A DNA stretch of 64,000 bases. Source: Polytrichum commune. Taxonomy: Eukaryota; Streptophyta; Polytrichopsida; Polytrichales; Polytrichaceae. The stretch covers positions 26,075,666-26,139,665 of the forward strand of contig OX485807.1 in NCBI GenBank assembly GCA_950295325.1, in the 5' to 3' direction. Below, piece by piece: positions 57,201 through 64,000 of the stretch. The notes under the pieces are model-generated. The model searched no databases. It was not told the DNA's origin and worked only from the letters and a program-made list of their open reading frames with translations. The translations under genes and the position numbers were made by a program. The number at the start of each line of letters is the position of its first letter. Within the stretch, counting starts at the first letter, position 1.

Positions 57201-60200
57201 GTTAAAGGAATGCTGGTTTTACATGTAGCTTCTGTTAAACATTGCTTTCATATGTTGCATTATTTAGGTGCTTGTTTACAACACCTTCTGAATATGCGAT
57301 GGTAATATGCTGCATTCATGTTGGCTAAATATCGGTACTTCTGAAGGCTTTTCATACTTCTAGTTCCTCAGTAATAGACCAAATCACAAGAAAACTGACT
57401 ATGATTGGATATCCCAGTGCATGGAGAGTGCCTGCTAACTGCGGTTCGAACATGCTACAACATTGTCCTGAGCAGGTGAGTTCCTTAACAAGCTGACATT
57501 ATCTTGAAACCTTTATGCTGTGTACCAACAAGCTTTTCTTATTTGATGAAGATGACAACTGTATAATTATTGTGAAGGTGTAATAGTGGGATATCCGGCC
57601 ATTTTATTGCCTGAATCTGAGTGTGGAGAAATTGAAGTGTTTATGAGATCAGGCCAAAAAGATGTCATACATCTCACATCACCATTTGGTGAGCAGGAGA
57701 GAATTCTTACTATCTGGATTGTTACTTGCAGTAAGAACCCTGTAAATCAAGCTACTGCTAAGGCCACTCTGACGCAGATGATCAACATTGTGTTGAGACG
57801 AATGGAGTCTGATGTGCAGGTAACATGCTCTCTGTGCTTGTGCTATAAACTATCAGTCAATTTAGTCTTAAGTCATGGGGCATTAAGTTATTCTGTTGCG
57901 TGGAAATGATTGATACTAATCAGGCTATCAGCTTCTTGTGACTACAATCTTTGTTGGGTGTTGTTTTTATGGCTATTAAAGTTATCCTTTCATACAATGG
58001 GACTATTATTGGACATGGTCCCCTATTATTTTTTAACAGTCGTTTTGCATACAAAACCAATAATCTCTTTCACTTGTGGTGCATGCTCGGAGGTAGTGTT
58101 TGAATTTGAATAAATAGCAACCTATTGTGGTTCAGTGGGGGCCAAACTCATTGTAGCACCTCTTGGCATGCCAAAATAAGATAGGCCCTCTATGAACTGA
58201 TCTAGAATGTTCTTTGTTCAAACCTCCAGACTACCTCCAAGCTTGCATTCGAAACTTACTAAACATGGAAGGTGTTGTATGCAAAACAACCAACTCCCCA
58301 CCAAACATCATGTTGAGTTAGAAGATAACTCTATTATCTTTCCTGTATCTGGACATTTTACTGTGCCTTCAGAGATGCACTACAGACTGACTATAAGTGC
58401 TATACCCCCTGTGTATTCTTTCTCCTTTCAGACATCCACAAATGTAGATTCTGCAAGTAGCTCCAATGTCATATCATCAAATGGGGATAGTCCTCATGAG
58501 GAAGAGGGGCAGGTGACTGGAGGGTCTATTGTGATAGACCCATTGACAGGGGAAGCAAGGAATGCCACCACGGGGGAAACTATGGAGATACCTGATCCCA
58601 CTCTGCCATCACCTCGGGCATCTTCAAGTGCTCCACAACCTGTCCCCATTACCGAATTTCAACATCTGGCTACTGAGTCAGATCTCAAGGTATGGGTACT
58701 TGTAAATGTACAGATTGTGCTATGTGCTTTTGCTGAGGATTATATTCTAATGGAAACTCTGCATGCTCCTACATGTTGTGCTTAGTGTAATGTCCACTGG
58801 AAGTAAGGTAGATGGTGCTTAAAACCGTCACTTCAAGTGCTGGACATAGATACCATTATTATATTTTCAATGCTTTAAATGATGTTTCGTTAGCAATTGA
58901 CAGGGGATTCCAACCCACCGAAGTATGACTTATTTGGAATCCGTATGCAATAGATGTGAGGATTCGAAGTTTTGTTGGTAGATTACCCAAAACCATTACA
59001 TGAGCCTGGTTTAAGGTAGTGGACATCCTCAAAATCAGTATATACGTATTGTGCAAGATTTTACGGTGTTGGTTGTGGGAAGGGTAATGGTTTAAAATGC
59101 TCCACCTTACATCATTTATTTTAGAATCTCAATACAGCCCAATTTTCTCTGTGCTTTACCTCTGCAATGGTGACCTGCCTACAATCTGAGCGGTTGCAAA
59201 GGCCAAGTATAGGCAACACACAAGTGTTGCAAGTATATGCATTTAAGAAAGATGGGGTTGGATCTCTTTTTCTTAATTGTGTTGAAATTGCCAAAACGGG
59301 TTGGCATGTACACCTTTTACACCTACTACTGTGGGTTGAAAATTAGTGAGGGTACAAAATACTATGGCCCATTTTATTCTATGTGTGTTGAAAATTGGGG
59401 TGGCTTATATATTGAAATATTAACAAACTGTTCATAATTCTGGTGCAATATTGATACTGTAATAATACCATAGTTTCAACCCACAGTAATTCATGTTTGT
59501 TCAAAAAGAATTCTATTTTCCTTGTTTTGAATACTATGAGCTCAAAAATGGTGGGGGTGAAGAAAAAGCACATTGACCAAAATTATTGTGGTATGACAAA
59601 ATTATAGTGGGCCACAGTAATAGGTGTAGAAGGTGTAGTTACTTGTTTTGAGTGAAACATTTGCACTTTTTGATTAGTTTGGGATTTTGTCATAGATATG
59701 CTCACTGTTCATTGTCATTTGTTCACGGTTTTCAGATTTTTGTGACATAAATCGGCGCTCTAGCTATGTAGGTTTCTGTATCATGGTTTCCGAGCATTTT
59801 TGGCTTTATACAGGAATATGGACTCTATGATATTTTGTTATTTAAAAAAATTATCAAGACCTGAAGTCTGAACAATGTCTTTCTACTTCTGCTTCTGCAG
59901 GGCATTGAATCAGCATTGGACAAAGCTGTCACTGCAGAGGGGCAAATCAAAAACCATGAGTATGCAAATCAAGAATCACGAAGCTACATCTTTTGGTTTC
60001 TATGCAATCATTTAGGTGAATTTTGATGTACAGGTTTGTAAGTGAACCATCCATGTTTATAGTCTGAGTTTGCAATTTGTTGACTTTGTCTCAGTGGAAG
60101 GGATCTGGACCTGTTGACTGTGGGCCAGAAAGATGCCCTCCTTGTTCTCCGGACTATCTGCAAAGTAAGTTGATGAGCTCCTTTGATTACATTATCTCTT

Positions 60201-63200
60201 GTATTGTCTTTTTGTTATCAGTTGGATTTAATTCGTGTGTGAAATACACAACACTTGTGGGAAAGCCTAATCTCTGGAGGAGATGACCTCATATGCAGAT
60301 GGCAATGAAAGATGGGAGTGATGATCTTCTCAGTAGAACCAAGCTTCTCTCTCTGGAACTCCTGCAGGTATTCTAGTACCAGTAGTTTGCAGATATCAAT
60401 ATAATGTCAATGGTGTCTTGTTCATGTATTTTTTGTTCAATTACTAGTCATGTTTTTGTTTTTAAAATTCTCTTTTCACTAACATATGTCCTGGGAATGT
60501 GTAGGGGTGCCTTGAAAGTGTGAACCAAGCATTCACCAACAACTTTCCTTTTATTGACCTCGTCAAAGCTTATCTATGTTATGCATTACTGAGATCGTGT
60601 GTTTCTCCAAGTGCTGCAGTTTTCCAGGTTTGTGTTTGGCTTTGTATTGGTCATTGTATAAAGTGCTACCATGTAAATGCCATGTTAATATGATGGAGGC
60701 TATTGTGTACAGTCTAATTTTCTGCTGAAGCTGCCATCACTTCTGCTGATTGGAATAAAGGATTTTGATTACCTTGATCAAGATACATGCTGTGTAGACA
60801 ATTGTTATATATCATAATGAATTGAAGCAAACAATCTCTGGATTGTTGAGAAGATTTAATTTCATGATCAAAATTTTCAATAATAGCCTTGAGCATTAGT
60901 ACCTGTCAAAAAACCTGTGAGCCTCTGATTGGCGAGTTTAATATGTCTTTTTGCGTGTGTCATGTGCTGGCAGCTGGCAGTGAATATTTTCCTTATCTTA
61001 ATGCAACAATTCAGAGAGAGCCTCAAGGTAACTACATTTCCTTTCCCCTTGGCAACCTCACAGCATGTTGACCTGAATCTCAAAATTTCATGCTCAACAC
61101 TCTTCATATTGCTGCTCATGATTGAGTATAGCAGATTCATCCTCTATCATTCTCATGATAGTCTATGTATTCATTACTGTCTGTCTTGAACTTTCCTTTT
61201 TCTTTTCTTGAGTTAAGAATTATTTTGGTACGTTGTTGATTCAACACTGGGCCAGGTGGATGATTTGAATTAGATGCTGCCATTTTGAAGATCTCTGCAT
61301 TTCAATGTTATTCTCTGAACAAGTGGCCTTTCAAGAAGTGTTTTGAAAATGTGGTGCACCTCTTTATATTTCTCAAAGAGATATATCACTGTATGTTTGT
61401 ACAGAAAGCTATTACTGAGGTTATTCACGTACTTGTGGTTGTTGGAAATTCTGGACTTGATTTTCGTCCATTATGCAGGCAGAGTTAGGAATATTTTTCT
61501 CCTTGATTGTCTTACGAACATTAGATACAGACAGCCCTCTTCATCAGCGGACAGCAGTTCTCAAGTAATTTTGAAACCTTTTCAAGCTCTGTGTTTTACT
61601 TCTGTTCCTTTCCAAATCATTTGTATAGGTGATTTATGGTATGTATTATCAGCATTATCCCATGACTTTATGGGCTGCTGCATGTTTTCATTTCTTGTGC
61701 ATATTTGTCTCTGTTTATGTTTTTTTCTCTTGCACAGTTGTTTCTTTGAAGTTCTCGTATCTCTATTTTACATTTCTGTTCTAGGTTAAAAAATGTGTTC
61801 GTCAAGTTCTCTTCTTTTTGTCTGTGAAATCCACTAACATGTTGTGAGTTGAATTGTGTTCTATTTGCAGAATGCTTGAGAAAGCTTGCATTGATCCCCA
61901 GATGCTAGCAGACATCTTTGTGAACTATGATTGTGATTTAGAGGCTACAAACTTATTTGAACGCATGGTATGCATATGAACTTATGTTGTGTAAGATTCC
62001 GAAAGCTTGTGAATATGAGAGCACTCCTGTAAATTGCATTGTTTGTTTCTAACTTATTTGAATATTGGTATTATGTTGTCATAGAACCATTCATTCAGCT
62101 TCTGATATATATATATATATATATATATATTTTTGTGGTGAAGGTGAATTCATTGTCACGGTTGGCACAAGGAAGTCCTAATGCAGATCCCAATGCGGCT
62201 GTTCTATCACAGAACATCACGTTGAAGTCCTCATCACTACAAGTATGTGAAGAACTAGAAACATGTTCCTTGCATATTTTGTGTGGCTTGTGTAAGCAGA
62301 TCGTATTTATGTCTGTAGTTTCTTGAAAAGGAGTTGTGATTGTTGTAGAAGGTTCTTGTCAGCTTTGATCAGCTTGGCTGTAGTTAGTAACTGATTTACA
62401 TCTGCTTTCAAGCATGAGCATGGACTAGTTGCCATAATAGAGTTATCCTTTAAATCAGTGCGACTTTTGGTAGGGAGTTGGTTTTTTTGCTTACAACACC
62501 TTTGATATTTGGTAAGTTTACGGTGCATGCTTGGAGGTAGTGTGGAAGTTTAAACAAAGAACATTCTATATCCACCATTGAGGTCAAACTCATTTTGGCA
62601 TGCCAAGAGGTGCTAAAATGAGTTTGTCTTTCAAAGTACCAGAATTGGTTGCTATTCTTTTAAATTCAAACACTACCTCCAAGCATGCACCACAAGTGGA
62701 GACACATTATTGATTTTGTATGCAAAACAATGATGGGAAAATATAGGGATGAACCCTGCCGAAAATTTTCAATGAGTTAAGGGATAACTCTAATATGATG
62801 AAGTTTTAATTGGAATTATACATGCTCATATTTGTGTTCAATGTGATACAGGAATAAAATGTATTTTACTTGCAAGAAGAGAGAGGCAGTTTAGTCTAAA
62901 TTGAAGAATATGGTCCACTTCTGACAATCATGTTTTCATGGAATGGCAGTGTCTGGTGAGTGTGTTACGGTCACTTGGCATGTGGACATCAAGGCAGAGG
63001 GGCAATAGGGTTATGTATCCTGATCTTTCGGCTCCAGAGCTCCAGAGTTCTAGTTCAGGGGCTGTTCCTGATGATTTGGAGTTTGAAGTTAAAGATGAGA
63101 GTAAGGGTCCTACACAAGCAGATGAGTTTGAGAAAGCAAAAGCTCTGAAGGTCACAATGGGGAGTGCTGTGGCTAAGGTATATCTTTTCTTCGCTGAAAC

Positions 63201-63874
63201 TATCTTGATAATAGCTGAAGACTTTGTCTGTGCAAGGAGATGTACATCCAAATACTTGCTGTAGTATCCCTATGACAAACTAGATGTTAGTTTATTTATA
63301 TTTTTTTCTGGTGCTTGTAAAGTTTTTTGGAATGAGCATGTGATTTTGTGAAGACATGATGCCCAAGATTATCAGTGTTCTGAGGATTTAGAGTGCTCTT
63401 TTTTGTTCAGGTGTATGAAGATTACTAATTGTTTTCAAAATATGCTTGGCATGGTTGTGGACATAGTTCAATCTTAAGCCTTCCAATGGAATCAAGTTCC
63501 TGCTGGAGCATAATTTGGTTGCTAAAGAACCAAAAGCAATTGCACTTTTCTTAAAAGATACACCGGGCTTGGATAAGGTACGTCTATTGTGATTATGTTG
63601 GTTGATTGTATGTACTTTGGCATGATGGAAATTGCTCTTCTGTTTGTGAAAGGCACTCAGGTGCTGCATTGATTGTTTTTATGGTGCAGAAAATGATAGG
63701 TGATTATTTGGGCCAGCACGAGGACTTCCCTTTGTCAGTCATGCATGCATATGTTGATTCATTGGATTTCAGTGGCATAAAATTCGATAAAGCTGTCCGA
63801 GTATTCCTGAATGGGTTTCGCCTTCCTGGAGAAGCTCAGAAAATTGATCGAATTATGGAGAAATTTGCTGAGAG
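54267..63874 (+). CDS. BIG5: BIG5/MIN7-type Sec7 ARF guanine-nucleotide exchange factor (5' part)
   Basis: Nineteen exons: 54267-54375, 54914-54974, 55457-55706, 56579-56700, 57034-57092, 57418-57475, 57732-57819, 58432-58689, 59901-59959, 60095-60164, 60299-60367, 60505-60627, 60974-61027, 61479-61564, 61871-61967, 62144-62242, 62950-63177, 63467-63577, 63690-63874; all GT-AG, in phase, 728 codons. Large ARF-GEFs activate ARF GTPases at the trans-Golgi/early endosome; Arabidopsis BIG5 (MIN7/BEN1) acts in endocytic trafficking and immunity. The N-terminus '[15 protein letters not shown]' and '[13 protein letters not shown]' fit BIG5 rather than BIG1-4. The DCB region comes first, then the HUS box 'NYDCDLE' (507-513), then the start of Sec7 with '[20 protein letters not shown]', including the catalytic glutamic finger Glu715. 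The rest of Sec7 and the C-terminal HDS domains lie beyond the window. Introns 7, 8 and 16 contain MITEs. Confidence 0.92.
54979..55010. repeat. (CT)n microsatellite in BIG5 intron 2
   Basis: CT repeats starting a few bases after the exon 2 donor site. Confidence 0.9.
57976..58333. mobile_element. MITE family M2, copy 1, in BIG5 intron 7
   Basis: About 358 bp. The ends are inverted repeats around AGTTATCC (left) and GGATAACT-like (right). A second, inner pair of inverted repeats reads 'ttttgcatacaa', 'gcatgct.ggaggtag' and 'tttgaa'. It aligns in inverse orientation with 62438-62792. Its right end lies about 100 bp before exon 8. Confidence 0.75.
58812..59106. mobile_element. MITE family M1, copy 2, in BIG5 intron 8
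   Basis: Same family as 9840-10150. Imperfect inverted ends 'TTAAAACCGTCAC' and (reverse complement) 'TTTTAAACCATTACC'. It makes up part of the unusually long intron 8 (1.2 kb). Confidence 0.55.
62103..62130. repeat. (AT)n just before BIG5 exon 16
   Basis: About 13 AT units, ending 14 bp before the AG of the exon 16 acceptor, in the place of a normal polypyrimidine tract. Confidence 0.9.
62438..62792. mobile_element. MITE family M2, copy 2, in BIG5 intron 16
   Basis: About 355 bp, with ends GAGTTATCC.TTAA in inverted order and a TA on each side. Inner blocks 'gcatgcttggaggtagtg' and 'cactacctccaagcatgc' are inverted copies of each other. It is in opposite orientation to copy 1 at 57976-58333, with eight exons (8-15) plus exon 16 between them. 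Confidence 0.8.
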
Positions 63875-64000
63875 GTGAGGCACGTATGCTAAGCCAGGTT
63901 TTTGTGTTATAACCTGTATCAAGTTGGCAGTTATACCATGAGAGCTGTTGCAGGTCACTGAACACTCTGCATATTCATGTCTTAAATTTATGTATCATTC

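Noticed and set aside
63951-63964. 'cag/gtcactgaac' as the next BIG5 exon start
   Set aside because: The translation does not continue the Sec7 sequence (which should go on with Tyr-Cys-x-x-Asn-Pro), so the true next exon lies beyond the window.

Overview
The window is nuclear DNA of a land plant. Five of the seven gene models have plant-typical products: two intron-less germin-like proteins, the thylakoid lumen protein TLP18.3, the chloroplast PPDK regulatory protein and a plant-type complex II subunit. Introns are GT-AG and intergenic space is long, AT-rich and repeat-laden. The compact intron-less germins and the style of the LINE remnants suggest a bryophyte or lycophyte rather than a flowering plant, but nothing here fixes the species.

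Layout. 1-3.5 kb: a LINE reverse-transcriptase fragment and TIR elements, one nested in another. 3.5-9.4 kb: a germin-like array on the minus strand, with two intact genes (4063-4719 and 8370-9026) and decayed germin 3' ends and 3' UTRs between them. 9.4-18.3 kb: no supported gene; MITEs, a 72-bp minisatellite and a 181-bp tandem repeat. 18.4-20.1 kb: an intron-less histidine-phosphatase (phosphoglycerate mutase-like) gene whose promoter and 5' end are tandemly duplicated. 20.3-26.3 kb: gene-free, with a hAT-like element that has a clean 8-bp target duplication. 26.3-29.8 kb: TLP18.3 (three exons, minus). 32.2-34.1 kb: an SDH7-like mitochondrial small protein (three exons, minus). 37.1-41.8 kb: a seven-exon polytopic membrane protein (plus) carrying CREST-hydrolase-type residues. 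42.4-46.4 kb: the PPDK regulatory protein gene RP1 (five exons, minus), convergent with it, with tandem duplicate exon copies in intron 1. 46.4-54.2 kb: gene-free repeat territory with a foldback element, a ~210-bp tandem array, a PIF/Harbinger-like MITE and a decayed LINE with an RNase H domain. 54.3 kb to the end: the first 19 coding exons of a BIG5/MIN7-type Sec7 ARF-GEF (plus), cut by the window edge inside the Sec7 domain.

The multi-exon genes are mostly absent as whole ORFs. I assembled them by hand from exon fragments; every junction keeps phase and uses GT-AG. The genes do not form a pathway: they are a mix of plastid (RP1, TLP18.3), mitochondrial (SDH7-like), apoplastic (germins), endomembrane (BIG5) and unassigned housekeeping functions. 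I found no new defence or CRISPR-like system. The most notable items are the in-frame duplicate exon in RP1, the decaying germin array, the CREST-type membrane protein, and several MITE families with recognisable target-site duplications.
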